Shown here one piece after another: positions 23,773 to 31,672 of a stretch of DNA of 37,957 nt; the stretch's first letter is position 1, and each line of letters begins with the position of its first letter. The notes under the pieces were generated by a model. The model was given only the letters and a program-made list of their open reading frames with translations. It did no database searches and was not told the origin of the DNA. The stretch covers positions 1 to 37,957 of IMG/VR virus record IMGVR_UViG_3300048504_000503; one strand, given 5' to 3'. The position numbers and the translations under genes were made by a program. Source of the DNA: a virus.

Positions 23773-24958
23773 TTATATTCAAGAAAGTGGTGTCGTTATT
23801 GCTGATACATCAGACATTAAAGATGAAGTAACACAAGAGTATTTGCTAAATTTTGGAGATGATCTTGATACTAAAAATGGTATTGCTGACATATTAATAT
23901 CATCAGATACTACAACAAGATCAAATATACAGCAAATTTTAGCATTGCTTGCAAATCAGATAAACCCTAGAATTGCTGGTGGCAAATTTCTTGATTCTCT
24001 TTGGGCTTTGACTGATGGTGAAAGAAGCCAAGCAACTAGTACTACTGTTGTGGCTACTATTGGAGGTGTTAATGGAACTTTAATACCTGCCGGATCTGTA
24101 GCTGTAACAACTGCTGGGGATAGATTCGAGTTAATTGCTAATATAACTATACCAGTATCTGGCACGATACAAGCCAGTTTTGCAAGCGAAACAAAAGGTT
24201 CTATACCATGTCCAGCTAATTCTTTAACATCCATTGGTGATGGTGGTGTTCTTGGTTGGGAGACTATAAATAACTCATCAGTAGGCGTGCTTGGGGTTGA
24301 TATACAATCAGATATATCAGCTAGAGCAGATAGAATATTGACACTTGCAAAAGGCTCAAAAGGTACTGTAAATTCAATTATATCAGGCATAGACTCACTA
24401 GCAGATGTTGATTCTTTGACATTTATAAAAAATGATAAAGATACTTCAAAAATTATTAATAATGTAACTTTATTGCCAAAATCATTATATTTATGTGTAG
24501 ATGGTGGAGATAATGAAGAAATAGCTAAATCTTTAGAAGAGTATAAATCCGTTGGTTGCGATTATAACCATGGTGGAGGAATTAATCAAACTGTTACATT
24601 CACTAGTTCGGCTAGCGGACAACCTTACACAGTATTATTTGATAGACCAAACATAATACCAATTAAAATTAAAATAATAGTAAAAGTAGGTTCAAGTGCA
24701 ATTGATACCACGGCAGAAATTAAAAACTCAATACTAGAATATGTTAACTCAGAAGTAGGAAATAATGGTTTCAAAGTTGGTGTTGATGTATCTCCTCTTG
24801 AGTTATCTGCAAATGTAGCTGTAGACAGTGGTTCTTTTGTTTCTGATTGTCAAATAACTAAAGTATCTGTAGATGTATTTCAGCGTGAAACAATACCTAT
24901 AGAAATATATGAAAAGCCATTTACAAGCGAAACTTTAATTGAAGTGGTACTTATATGA
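23762..24958 (+). CDS. Baseplate J-like protein
   Basis: The product (398 aa) matches Baseplate_J: FLDSLWALTDGERSQATSTT, GVNGTLIPAGSVAVTTAGDR, FELIANITIPVSGTIQASFA, then VLGVDIQSDISARADRILTL, and YLCVDGGDNEEIAKSLEEYK. The C-terminus FVSDCQITKVSVDVFQRE is also usual. It is the central wedge protein (gpJ of P2, gp6 of T4). Start at ATG 23762 overlaps the wedge gene, and its stop overlaps the next gene (ATGA). Confidence 0.88.
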   Translation: MSYNYIQESGVVIADTSDIKDEVTQEYLLNFGDDLDTKNGIADILISSDTTTRSNIQQILALLANQINPRIAGGKFLDSLWALTDGERSQATSTTVVATIGGVNGTLIPAGSVAVTTAGDRFELIANITIPVSGTIQASFASETKGSIPCPANSLTSIGDGGVLGWETINNSSVGVLGVDIQSDISARADRILTLAKGSKGTVNSIISGIDSLADVDSLTFIKNDKDTSKIINNVTLLPKSLYLCVDGGDNEEIAKSLEEYKSVGCDYNHGGGINQTVTFTSSASGQPYTVLFDRPNIIPIKIKIIVKVGSSAIDTTAEIKNSILEYVNSEVGNNGFKVGVDVSPLELSANVAVDSGSFVSDCQITKVSVDVFQRETIPIEIYEKPFTSETLIEVVLI

Positions 24959-25542
24959 GTGATATCCAAAATTTTGATGTATCAATAGATTTATTACAAA
25001 ATATATCATGGCAATATAATGAAGCAAAACATTTAAATAAATTAATAAAAAACAATCAAGATTTTTTAAATACAAATGTTATAAGTTTTATTGATGACTT
25101 TTATACAAATGTTTTTAATGTTGATACTGCTAACGATTTTGGTTTACGCATATGGGAAATAATACTCAATATTGATTTTACTGTTCCACCAAAACCAAAG
25201 CGTACAAATAATATTTTTGGTTTTGGTAGTTTTAATAATAATTTTTTTAATTCAAATTTTGCTCCAGTTATAAGAGATGATAATGGTTTATCTGTAGAAA
25301 TAAAGAGATTAGTAGTTAAATTAAAATATCAAAATTTTTTTGCACCAAATTCTATTTTAGAAATTGATAGAGTTGTTAAGTCAATATTAGGAGATGCTTC
25401 TTATGCTATTGATAACTTGAATATGAGTGTTACAATATATGTAGATAGTATTAATACCAATCCAATTAAATATAATGCTATGATTGACTATGAATTATTA
25501 CCAATACCTGCTGGAGTTAGTGTTAATTATGTTTGGATTTAA
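24955..25542 (+). CDS. DUF2612 baseplate/tail-tip protein
   Basis: The product (195 aa) matches DUF2612 proteins: NISWQYNEAKHLNKLIKNNQ, FYTNVFNVDTANDFGLRIWE, IILNIDF, then IKRLVVKLKYQNFFAPNSIL, EIDRVVKSILGD and the ending IPAGVSVNYVW. This family replaces P2 gpI/T4 gp7-type proteins in these baseplates and carries the fibres. It is coupled to baseplate J by an ATGA overlap and precedes the first fibre gene. Confidence 0.82.
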   Translation: MSDIQNFDVSIDLLQNISWQYNEAKHLNKLIKNNQDFLNTNVISFIDDFYTNVFNVDTANDFGLRIWEIILNIDFTVPPKPKRTNNIFGFGSFNNNFFNSNFAPVIRDDNGLSVEIKRLVVKLKYQNFFAPNSILEIDRVVKSILGDASYAIDNLNMSVTIYVDSINTNPIKYNAMIDYELLPIPAGVSVNYVWI

Positions 25543-25562
25543 ATTATAAAAGGAATTATTTA

Positions 25563-26777
25563 ATGTCAAATTATTTAGATAGAATATGGGCTGAGAATGG
25601 AGATAAAACAGATATTCCTGTTGATGCTCAGGGCAACGGATCTGTTTCGCAAGAGCAGGGTTGGACTGAATTATATGATAGAGATGTCATAACAGACCCA
25701 ACAGCATTATCATTAAGTCGTTCTAATATGAATCGTGTATTTAATACAATTACATCTAACACTAAGCAATGGTTAGATCAATGTTACCCAGATTATTATC
25801 AGCTAGATAATAACGGTAACCCTGTTGAATATAAAATATATTCTGCCGTAAGATATAATGATGGTGTTTATTTGTCTAAAGTTAATAACAACACAGCTCT
25901 CCCGACAGATGATACAAAATGGAGTTTATTCCAAACTTTAGATTTTGCTAGTGAAGCAGAAGCGATTGCAAGGACTGATACCAATAAATGGATGAACCCT
26001 TTTGTTTCCGGTAAGTTGATTGATAATGAACTAATAGGAAATATCCCAAAAAGTGCGATAAATTTAGGTACAACTGATTTAAACACGCTTTCATCATTAT
26101 CTAATGCAGGGATTTACTATCAAAGTTTAGATTCAAATACTTCAGGTAATAATTATCCAATAAATTACTCTGGTACACTAATCGTAACAAGATCTTCGGA
26201 AGTTACACATACTTATATAGTTCATTCTGGTGTGGGTGCTGGGGAAAATGCTAATAAAGTATATGTTCGTGGATTTTATACCGGAAGTTGGTCTTCATGG
26301 AAAGACATCAGCGGTGGAACTGATACGCTAAACCCCGTCGGTTCTGGTATAATTTCTTACGATGGCGAAGTTTTCACTGGATATATTCCAGCGGAAGGTC
26401 AAGCCGTTTCAAGATCAGTGTATCCATTATTATTTGCAAAATGGGGTACTAAGTACGGTGCGGGCGATGGTTCGACAACTTTTAATGTAATTGATATGCG
26501 AGGTCTATTTGCTCGAGGTAAAGGTCTTAATTCTAATGATTACAACATCGTGCAACAGGATGCAATAAGAAATATTACCGGTGGTAATATTAATGCTCTT
26601 CAGTTAGGCGGTACAGGTCGAGCTACAGGGGCATTTTATTCTACTCTTGGTTCAGCTTCAAATGCAACTTCTCAAGCCCACATTGTTAGAGGTTTTGATG
26701 CTTCATTAGTTGTACCTACAGCAACTGAAAATAGACCGATAAATATGTCTGTAAGATATTTAATTAAAGCATCATAA
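25563..26777 (+). CDS. Tail fibre with pyocin-knob and collar domains
   Basis: ATG 25563 is chosen since AAAGGA lies 9 nt upstream; an ATG at 25533 is inside the previous gene. The product (404 aa) begins NYLDRIWAENGDKTDIPVDA, the conserved baseplate-attachment part. The middle shows a pyocin-knob pattern (LSNAGIYYQSLDSNTSGNNY, then FYTGSWSSWKDIS). Residues 258 on form a tail collar domain: VGSGIISYDGEVFTGYIPAE, GQAVSRSVYPLLFAKWGT, DGSTTFNVIDMRGLFARGKG. The end VRYLIKAS is typical. It is the main candidate for host recognition. Confidence 0.85.
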   Translation: MSNYLDRIWAENGDKTDIPVDAQGNGSVSQEQGWTELYDRDVITDPTALSLSRSNMNRVFNTITSNTKQWLDQCYPDYYQLDNNGNPVEYKIYSAVRYNDGVYLSKVNNNTALPTDDTKWSLFQTLDFASEAEAIARTDTNKWMNPFVSGKLIDNELIGNIPKSAINLGTTDLNTLSSLSNAGIYYQSLDSNTSGNNYPINYSGTLIVTRSSEVTHTYIVHSGVGAGENANKVYVRGFYTGSWSSWKDISGGTDTLNPVGSGIISYDGEVFTGYIPAEGQAVSRSVYPLLFAKWGTKYGAGDGSTTFNVIDMRGLFARGKGLNSNDYNIVQQDAIRNITGGNINALQLGGTGRATGAFYSTLGSASNATSQAHIVRGFDASLVVPTATENRPINMSVRYLIKAS

Positions 26778-26800
26778 TAATTTAAAAAATAGGGAAAAAA

Positions 26801-27520
26801 ATGGAAAATAATTTTAAATTAAAAGAAACTCCGTGTTGGACTTGGCACCGTAAACCCACAAAATTTGATAATTTTGTAGAATATGAATTTTATTATGATG
26901 GTGTTGCAACAGAAAGTCCAGCAGAAATAGGGCAAGACCCTGTTGTATGGATGATTCCTGGGCAATCTACATTAATAAAACCTAACTTAGTAGATGGCTA
27001 TGTTTCTATATTCGACGAAGCAAAACAAGAATGGAATAATGTTATCGATAATCGCGGAACGACTGTTTATAACATTCTTGGCGGTTCTCCTTCTGTTGTA
27101 GATTATTTAGGAGAAATTAAGGAAGGATTTACATTAGTTGAACCTACTGGCAAATACGATGTTAATTTTGTAGATGGTAAATGGGTAACTGATAGAGCAG
27201 GTAAATTAAGAGAGCTTAAAGATATTATTTATAATGAAATTATAAAGTTAGATTTGATTGAATATAATAGTAGTTTGTATCAAACAGATAGTCAATCAAT
27301 ATTAAGAATGAGCGACGCGTTATCTTTAATTGGTAATATTTTTTGGCGTGATGCTACTAATAAGAAAGTTTTAATTGGCAATGAAGATTTACAAAATATA
27401 ATAAATATAAAAGCTGTATCATTGCAAAAACTTATTGATAAGCAATTTGAAATCGAGGAAGAAATTAATAATATGACAGATAAAAAAGTTCAAAAATACA
27501 AAATAGATATAGGAGTATAA
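26801..27520 (+). CDS. Tail fibre accessory protein, assembly-like
   Basis: The product (239 aa) has an N-terminal part (PCWTWHRKPTKFDNFVEYEF) of unclear type. The middle fits tail-fibre assembly proteins: VSIFDEAKQEWNNVIDNRG, VYNILGGSPSVVDYLGEIKE, FTLVEPTGKYDVNFVDGKWV. The helical C-terminus is SLQKLIDKQFEIEEEINN. It lies just after the collar fibre, the usual place for fibre chaperones. A role in trimerising or protecting the fibre is inferred from pattern and position only. Confidence 0.6.
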   Translation: MENNFKLKETPCWTWHRKPTKFDNFVEYEFYYDGVATESPAEIGQDPVVWMIPGQSTLIKPNLVDGYVSIFDEAKQEWNNVIDNRGTTVYNILGGSPSVVDYLGEIKEGFTLVEPTGKYDVNFVDGKWVTDRAGKLRELKDIIYNEIIKLDLIEYNSSLYQTDSQSILRMSDALSLIGNIFWRDATNKKVLIGNEDLQNIINIKAVSLQKLIDKQFEIEEEINNMTDKKVQKYKIDIGV

Positions 27521-27522
27521 AA

Positions 27523-27804
27523 ATGGCTAGAGTTGTTATTCCAGCAAATAGCTGGGTTGATGTTAAGGCTTTATTGGGGTTAACAGATGATGTTTCTTAT
27601 ACTACTAGTAATGAAGGTAACTCTGTATTGCAAGTTGTTACAACTCAAGATAGTGGTGTTGTTCCAACTGTAGAGCCTTATTCTTTAGGAGTAAAGCAAG
27701 CTAAAGATGGTATTGTATCATGGTTAGACCATAAAGCTAGTAATGGTAAAGGAATTTGGGTTTATTCTCATGATTTGCCAGGTCAACTGGAGGTACATAT
27801 ATAA
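27523..27804 (+). CDS. Small structural protein between fibre genes, 93 aa
   Basis: I do not recognise a named family. The protein is beta-rich and starts MARVVIPANSWVDVKALLGL, a pattern I associate with small phage head or tail fibre-associated proteins. It then has VVTTQDSGVVPTVEPYSL and KGIWVYSHDLPGQLEVHI. It lies 2 nt after the fibre accessory gene and overlaps the ATG of the second collar fibre, so the three are coupled. It could be a fibre connector. Confidence 0.6.
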   Translation: MARVVIPANSWVDVKALLGLTDDVSYTTSNEGNSVLQVVTTQDSGVVPTVEPYSLGVKQAKDGIVSWLDHKASNGKGIWVYSHDLPGQLEVHI

Positions 27805-28790
27805 TGTCAAGTAATTTAACTTTTGGGAATATAGAAGCTAAAATTGCCACAGATCAAAACATAATTGATAAAACTTCTGGAGCTTTACTTGATGCTTCAA
27901 GGGTTGCGCCTGATGATATTATTACATTTGATAGCGATGTTACGCTTCCAACGGTTAATGCTGTTAAAAACTTAGTTGGTAATGCTACTGCTGGTGGTGT
28001 TACATATAGAGGCACTATATCATTACCTGCTACTTTTTATGACACAACTTCCAACAATTATCTCAATAATGCTACAGATGTAGAGACTGGAGATATGTTT
28101 GTTGCTATCGGAAGCGGTAATCTTACGATGGCTGATGGAGATATATTCGTTGCAAATGGAGATGCTTTAATCATAAATACAAGCAACCCCAAAAATGCGA
28201 TAACAAAAGCAATGATTGATGATATATCGCCTACCTACCCAGGTATTGAGATTGGAGATTATAAGCGAAGAGTTGTGTCATATAGCCCTGGTCTTGGTTG
28301 GTTATTGTGCGATGGTCAAGCTGTATCTAGAGCAACATACGCTTTGCTTTTTAATGTGATTGGCGTTACTTTTGGCATTGGTGATGGTTCGACAACTTTC
28401 AACTTGCCTAATGCAAATGGCAGAGTGAGTGTAACTGCTGGGACTGCTCCTGGGCTTACCAGTAGATACGTAGGCGATGTTTTCGGTGAAGAAAGAACTA
28501 CTTTGACATTAGATGAGATTCCCGTACATGGTCACTCGATTAATCACGGACATAACCATAACCATACAGTTTCAGACGTTAACCCAGGCGGGAAAACTTC
28601 TGTTGGCGGACCAAGCATTTTTGGCGGTAATAAAGATGTTTATGACAGTGAGGAGACAAACACCAGAACAACTTCAGCTAGAAACCTAGATTATACAGGG
28701 TCATCTGGTAACGCTGGCGGTGGTCAATCTCATAATAACTTACAACCTTCAATTGTCGATGGCTTCTTGTTTATCTATGCGGGTGTATAA
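27804..28790 (+). CDS. Second tail fibre with collar domain
   Basis: The product (328 aa) has an N-terminal attachment region (LTFGNIEAKIATDQNIIDKT), a middle GGVTYRGTISLPATFYDTTS domain seen in many fibre proteins, and a C-terminal tail collar domain: GLGWLLCDGQAVSRATYALL, GDGSTTFNLPNANGRVSVTA. A His-rich segment HGHSINHGHNHNH follows, with HxH pairs as in T4 gp12, where His triads bind Zn in the trimer. The end DGFLFIYAGV is typical. With the 25563 gene it gives the phage two different collar fibres. Confidence 0.82.
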   Translation: MSSNLTFGNIEAKIATDQNIIDKTSGALLDASRVAPDDIITFDSDVTLPTVNAVKNLVGNATAGGVTYRGTISLPATFYDTTSNNYLNNATDVETGDMFVAIGSGNLTMADGDIFVANGDALIINTSNPKNAITKAMIDDISPTYPGIEIGDYKRRVVSYSPGLGWLLCDGQAVSRATYALLFNVIGVTFGIGDGSTTFNLPNANGRVSVTAGTAPGLTSRYVGDVFGEERTTLTLDEIPVHGHSINHGHNHNHTVSDVNPGGKTSVGGPSIFGGNKDVYDSEETNTRTTSARNLDYTGSSGNAGGGQSHNNLQPSIVDGFLFIYAGV

Positions 28791-29161
28791 TGAGTGCCAG
28801 ATATAGAGAAACTTTACAAATTGGTGAGTTATTTGAGTTAGTTTTCAACTGGCGTTTGGGTGATAATATAACACCAATAAACTTAGAAAACTTAACAAAA
28901 GCAAAAATTGACTTCAAGACAAGCACCAATTCAAAAACTGTAATGAGCTTTAGTATTGGGAATGGTATATATATTGATGATGCTATTAACGGTAAATTTA
29001 GCTTGAGAATAACCTTAAAAAACCAGCAAGATAATAACTTAAATAGGTTGTCTTACCTTGTTGGGGATTTAGTTTTGTTATTTGAAAATGGCGACTCAAA
29101 AGTTCCTGTAAGACTTGAGTTAGATATTTTAAAAAGCATAACAGACATAAGCGATTTATAA
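28790..29161 (+). CDS. Ig/BppU-like baseplate-fibre accessory protein
   Basis: The product (123 aa) is all-beta: MSARYRETLQIGELFELVFN, WRLGDNITPINLENLTKAKI, FSIGNGIYIDDAINGKFSLR, LSYLVGDLVLLFENGDSKVP. This sandwich pattern is seen in BppU N-terminal and related phage proteins that link fibres to the baseplate. It starts on the last base of the second fibre gene (TAATGA context). Function is inferred. Confidence 0.6.
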   Translation: MSARYRETLQIGELFELVFNWRLGDNITPINLENLTKAKIDFKTSTNSKTVMSFSIGNGIYIDDAINGKFSLRITLKNQQDNNLNRLSYLVGDLVLLFENGDSKVPVRLELDILKSITDISDL

Positions 29162-29162
29162 T

Positions 29163-29393
29163 ATGAATGAAAATACTATATTAATTATTGAAAATAAAAG
29201 CACATTAAGTCAATATGTAATTAATATCTATAGAAATATAAATGAGTTTACTTTAAATATAGAACCACAAGAAAAAAAAGAGACTATAATTGTTTTAGAA
29301 GACTCTCAAATAAACAAGGTAAAAAACGATATTCAAAACCTTGAAAGTATTGATAATAGAATTGTAAATGTAATAAGTGAAATAGTGAAGTAA
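29163..29393 (+). CDS. Small hypothetical protein, 76 aa
   Basis: I do not recognise this protein. It starts 1 nt after the preceding stop, so it belongs to the fibre operon. It shows strands NTILIIENKSTLSQYVINIY and ETIIVLEDSQINKV, and a helical C-terminus. No signal peptide or membrane segment is visible. It may be a fibre accessory or chaperone. The context is the only clue. Confidence 0.55.
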   Translation: MNENTILIIENKSTLSQYVINIYRNINEFTLNIEPQEKKETIIVLEDSQINKVKNDIQNLESIDNRIVNVISEIVK

Positions 29394-29397
29394 CAAA

Positions 29398-29427
29398 CAA
29401 CCGAGAAGCAGTGATATCAACTGGTTG
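29398..29427 (+). other. Hairpin in leader of the coiled-coil gene
   Basis: CAAC (29398-29401) pairs with GTTG (29424-29427), and CAGT (29409-29412) with ACTG (29420-29423), around the loop GATATCA. A large one-sided bulge interrupts the stem. It lies 49 nt upstream of the coiled-coil gene, after the fibre operon stop. It could be an mRNA stabiliser or a processing site. There is no U-tract. Confidence 0.35.
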
Positions 29428-29475
29428 AATGCTAACAACAAATTAAATTTAACATAAAAAACAGGAGAATACAAT

Positions 29476-30030
29476 ATGTCAATTTCAACTGATTTAGACA
29501 ATATACTAGTATCTGCAACTGCATTTAATACTAGACATCATCAATCAATCGCTGATAATGTTTCAAATAGAAATCTTATTGAGTTTGTGCAAAGTAACAC
29601 AGATCCAGCCGCGATTGATTCATTAACTGAAATACTTACAAAAGCTCAAACAGATCAAACTGATATTCTTAATATCACTACTGCTTTAGAAGCTAAGCAT
29701 GATGCGGAACTTGCTGCACTTCAGACTTCATTGCAAACAGCTATTAACGCTGCTGAAACTAAGCACGACAACGAACTTGCTGCTGAAGTTGCTGCAAGAC
29801 AAGCTGCTTTAGTTGCTTTAGAAGCTAAACATGATTTAGAAAAATCTGAGCTTGATTCTGCTATTGCTGCTGAGCAAACTGCAAGAGTTGCTGCTGTATC
29901 TGCTGAGCAAACTGCAAGAGCTGCTAAAGATGTAGAAATTGAAGCTGCCCATGCTGCTGATAAGGCTGAAACTAACGCTAACTTAGTTAAGGTTGGTAAC
30001 ATCCTTACTGAAGCTTTCAAAGCTCAATAA
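29476..30030 (+). CDS. Alanine-rich coiled-coil structural protein
   Basis: The product (184 aa) begins MSISTDLDNILVSATAFNTR and from about residue 55 to the end is an alanine-rich coiled coil: TALEAKHDAELAALQTSLQT, AEVAARQAALVALEAKHDLE, AIAAEQTARVAAVSAEQTAR. A short tail NANLVKVGNILTEAFKAQ ends it. Codons are strongly biased to GCT, GAA and AAA, unlike the AT-loving minor genes nearby, so it is probably very abundant. It has an AGGAG ribosome binding site and stands alone before the terminator. A fibre shaft, whisker or scaffold is possible. Confidence 0.65.
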   Translation: MSISTDLDNILVSATAFNTRHHQSIADNVSNRNLIEFVQSNTDPAAIDSLTEILTKAQTDQTDILNITTALEAKHDAELAALQTSLQTAINAAETKHDNELAAEVAARQAALVALEAKHDLEKSELDSAIAAEQTARVAAVSAEQTARAAKDVEIEAAHAADKAETNANLVKVGNILTEAFKAQ

Positions 30031-30046
30031 TAATCTAAATAACTTT

Positions 30047-30078
30047 GATGGTTGCACTATTTATAGGCGACAACCATC
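30047..30078. other. Hairpin with conserved loop, copy 1 (convergent gene ends)
   Basis: GATGGTTG (30047-30054) pairs perfectly with CAACCATC (30071-30078) around the 16-nt loop CACTATTTATAGGCGA. A hairpin at 33895-33927 has almost the same loop (one extra T) but an unrelated 8-bp stem. In the minus direction both are followed by AAAGTTT/AAAGTT-ATTTA. Inside the loop CTA/TAG can form a further 3-bp stem. It lies between the ends of a plus-strand gene and a minus-strand gene. Confidence 0.6.
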
Positions 30079-30257
30079 ACTTTATTATCTTTTTTTAATG
30101 GCTCACTTTGTGGGCTTTTTTTATGCTCTAATTTATATTGTCGCTCAACTTGTGCCTGATAGTTAGGCTTTTCTTTATCAAAGTAATAATCTTTGTTATC
30201 GTAAAAATTAAAAAAATTAGATACTGATAATGCGACCCAAGTAAGAGTACTAAACAT
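30057..30257 (-). CDS. Small membrane or exported protein, last gene of minus operon
   Basis: From ATG 30257 the product is 66 aa, with a hydrophobic N-terminus MFSTLTWVALSVSNFFNF and a charged remainder (DYYFDKEKPNYQAQVERQYK, HKKSPQSEPLKKDNK). Upstream in-frame ATGs at 30287 and 30266 lie in the previous gene. 30257 fits the overlap ATGTTTAG with that gene's stop. The N-terminus could be a membrane anchor or signal. Its last codons form one arm of the conserved-loop hairpin at 30047-30078. Function unknown. Confidence 0.5.
   Translation of the reverse strand: MFSTLTWVALSVSNFFNFYDNKDYYFDKEKPNYQAQVERQYKLEHKKSPQSEPLKKDNKVMVVAYK
30101..30122 (+). terminator. Intrinsic terminator of the plus-strand late operon
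   Basis: GCTCAC (30101-30106), a TTT loop and GTGGGC (30110-30115, one G-U pair) are followed by seven T residues (30116-30122). This is a typical rho-independent terminator for plus-strand transcription. It lies inside the coding region of the convergent minus-strand gene (30057-30257). Confidence 0.7.
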
Positions 30258-30456
30258 TTTTATCATCTTTTTTGTATTTTCTTTCAACGATTAAATAAGC
30301 AACATCATTATCCATCATTTGATCATGAACTTTAATTAATTTCAAATCTTTTTTCACTTCTTCCACTGTTTGTCCAGTCGCAACTGCGTAGCAAGGTTCA
30401 ACACAGCTTAAAGTTTGATTGCTTATAGCAAATGCTAAAAAAATAGTTGTTAACAT
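30250..30456 (-). CDS. Small secreted protein, 68 aa
   Basis: The product has a signal-peptide-like N-terminus, MLTTIFLAFAISNQTLSC, followed by two further Cys-containing turns (VEPCYAVATG) and a charged helical part, TVEEVKKDLKLIKVHDQM. A lipobox is not convincing: T-L-S-C lacks the usual residue at -3. It overlaps the downstream gene by 8 nt and lies 1 nt after the TM2 gene, so it belongs to the same operon. A periplasmic accessory protein is likely; nothing more can be said. Confidence 0.55.
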   Translation of the reverse strand: MLTTIFLAFAISNQTLSCVEPCYAVATGQTVEEVKKDLKLIKVHDQMMDNDVAYLIVERKYKKDDKNV

Positions 30457-30457
30457 A

Positions 30458-30730
30458 TTAATCCTTATTTTTGTATTTCATTAAAACTCTTCTATTGTGC
30501 ATGCTTATTTCTGAATTAACTTGAAATAAACTATACAAAAATAATATTATACCTATTGGCGATAAAATAAAACTACAAAAAGTTAGTAATATAGCCCATG
30601 CTAGTTTTTTTCTTCCAATGTAGAAACAATGACCTCCGAACATTCCAAAAAAATAAGCTAGTACCCAAGCCGTAGTTTTACTTTTCATTTCTTCTTTCAT
30701 AAGAATCATATTTATAGCTTCATTATTCAT
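30458..30730 (-). CDS. TM2 domain membrane protein
   Basis: The start is ATG 30730, overlapping the stop of the Cys-ladder gene, with AAGGAAA upstream; a longer frame to 30901 is only the shadow of that gene's repeats. The product (90 aa) has a TM2 domain: MKSKTTAWVLAYFFGMFGGH, FYIGRKKLAWAILLTFCSFI, then LSPIGIILFLYSLFQVNSEI. The Gly-rich first helix, short FYIGR turn and second helix are the family signature. TM2 proteins are found in phages and bacteria, often in small accessory operons; their role is unknown. Confidence 0.75.
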   Translation of the reverse strand: MNNEAINMILMKEEMKSKTTAWVLAYFFGMFGGHCFYIGRKKLAWAILLTFCSFILSPIGIILFLYSLFQVNSEISMHNRRVLMKYKNKD

Positions 30731-30989
30731 TATCTTTTTCCTTAATATTTGAGTGATTAAATTTTGCATATAATCTATTACAGTTATCGCAGTAATCGCA
30801 GTAATCGCAGTAATCGCAGTTAAAGCAATTGCAGTATTCGCAGTTAAAGCAATTTTTATTATTTTTATTATCTGCTTGAGCTTTATTAATATTTCCACCA
30901 TAAAATTTATTTAGAAAATCTTGAGTAACTCCATTTTCTCCAATTTTTTTATTTTCTAAAAAATCTTTATAATCTTTAAATACTCTCAT
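30723..30989 (-). CDS. Cys-ladder repeat protein (CxxC / YCD repeats)
   Basis: ATG 30989 is taken since AAAAAGGAC lies just upstream and the gene overlaps the pentapeptide gene's stop. The product (88 aa) starts MRVFKDYKDFLENKKIGENG and has FLNKFYGGNINKAQADN. It then turns into a Cys ladder: NCFNCEYCNCFNC followed by DYCDYCDYCDNC. The Cys spacing of 3 is regular. At DNA level this comes from 9-bp tandem repeats (TGCGATTAC). A metal-binding or stacked structure is likely; function unknown. Similar N-termini with Cys ladders occur in other phage proteins. Confidence 0.65.
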   Translation of the reverse strand: MRVFKDYKDFLENKKIGENGVTQDFLNKFYGGNINKAQADNKNNKNCFNCEYCNCFNCDYCDYCDYCDNCNRLYAKFNHSNIKEKDNE

Positions 30990-31578
30990 TTTGCTTGTCC
31001 TTTTTGTTAAATACCTTGGCACAACTCAAGTCAGCACCGCCCAAGTCAGCACTAAACACAGTATCAATTAATTTAGAATAACGAAAATTAGCCTCACGCA
31101 AATCAGTATTACGAAAATCAGCACCGCTCAAGTCAGCACCTCTCAGGTCAGCACTACGAAAATCAACACCATGAAAATCAGCACCGCTCAAGTCAGCATT
31201 AAGTAAGTCAGCACAGCGTAATTTAGCACTACTAAAATAAGCACCGCCCAAGTTAGCACCGCTCAAGTCAGCATTAAGTAAGTCAGCACAGCGAAAATCA
31301 GCACAACTCAAGTCAGCACCGCTCAAGTCAGCATTAAGTAAGCTAGCACCGCCCAAGTTAGCACCGCTTAAGTCAGCACAGCTCAAGTCAGCATTAAGTA
31401 AGTTAGCACTACGGAAATCAGCACCACGAAAATCAGCACCGCTCAAGTCAGCACCTCTCAGGTCAGCACTACGAAAATCAACGCTATTCTTAACAGCTTC
31501 TTTTACTAATTTTTTAATGTCATTAATATCTATTTTTTCATATATTATTTCTTTAGTTATCCAATTTAGTATTTTCAA
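30976..31578 (-). CDS. Pentapeptide repeat protein
   Basis: The product (200 aa) has a 32-residue non-repeat start (WITKEIIYEKIDINDIKKLV and after), then about 30 pentapeptides of the type A(D/N)LSG, as in VDFRSADLRGADLSGADFRG. It would fold as a right-handed quadrilateral beta-helix of about 7-8 coils. Some members of the family (Qnr, MfpA, AlbG) mimic DNA and bind gyrase; whether this one does is unknown. The start codon is TTG at 31578 with AAAGGAC upstream. Blocks of several pentapeptides are repeated almost identically at DNA level. It is the first gene of the accessory operon. Confidence 0.88.
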   Translation of the reverse strand: MKILNWITKEIIYEKIDINDIKKLVKEAVKNSVDFRSADLRGADLSGADFRGADFRSANLLNADLSCADLSGANLGGASLLNADLSGADLSCADFRCADLLNADLSGANLGGAYFSSAKLRCADLLNADLSGADFHGVDFRSADLRGADLSGADFRNTDLREANFRYSKLIDTVFSADLGGADLSCAKVFNKKDKQNESI

Positions 31579-31620
31579 TTTGTTTGTCCTTTTTATTTAA
31601 TTTCTTAACTTTGTAATATT

Positions 31621-31649
31621 ATTATATCGTACGCTATCTAATAAGTAAA
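31621..31649 (-). promoter_or_regulatory. Promoter TTTACT-17-TATAAT for the accessory operon
   Basis: On the minus strand TTTACT (31649-31644), a 17-bp spacer and TATAAT (31626-31621) lie about 45 bp before the pentapeptide gene. The spacer ends in GCGTACGA, close to the TAGTACGC of the plus-strand promoter at 4282-4310, so the two may share an operator. It gives the accessory genes an expression class shared with early genes rather than late ones. Confidence 0.65.
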
Positions 31650-31672
31650 GAGATTTTTGTAAATGATATAAA

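Noticed and set aside
23956-24390. 144-aa minus-strand frame opposite baseplate J
   Set aside because: Shadow of a strongly coding plus-strand gene; no ribosome binding site and no family pattern.
30458-30901. N-terminally extended TM2 protein (147 aa)
   Set aside because: The extra part (TAITAIT repeats) is the out-of-frame reading of the Cys-ladder repeats; ATG 30730 has the ribosome binding site and the overlap.
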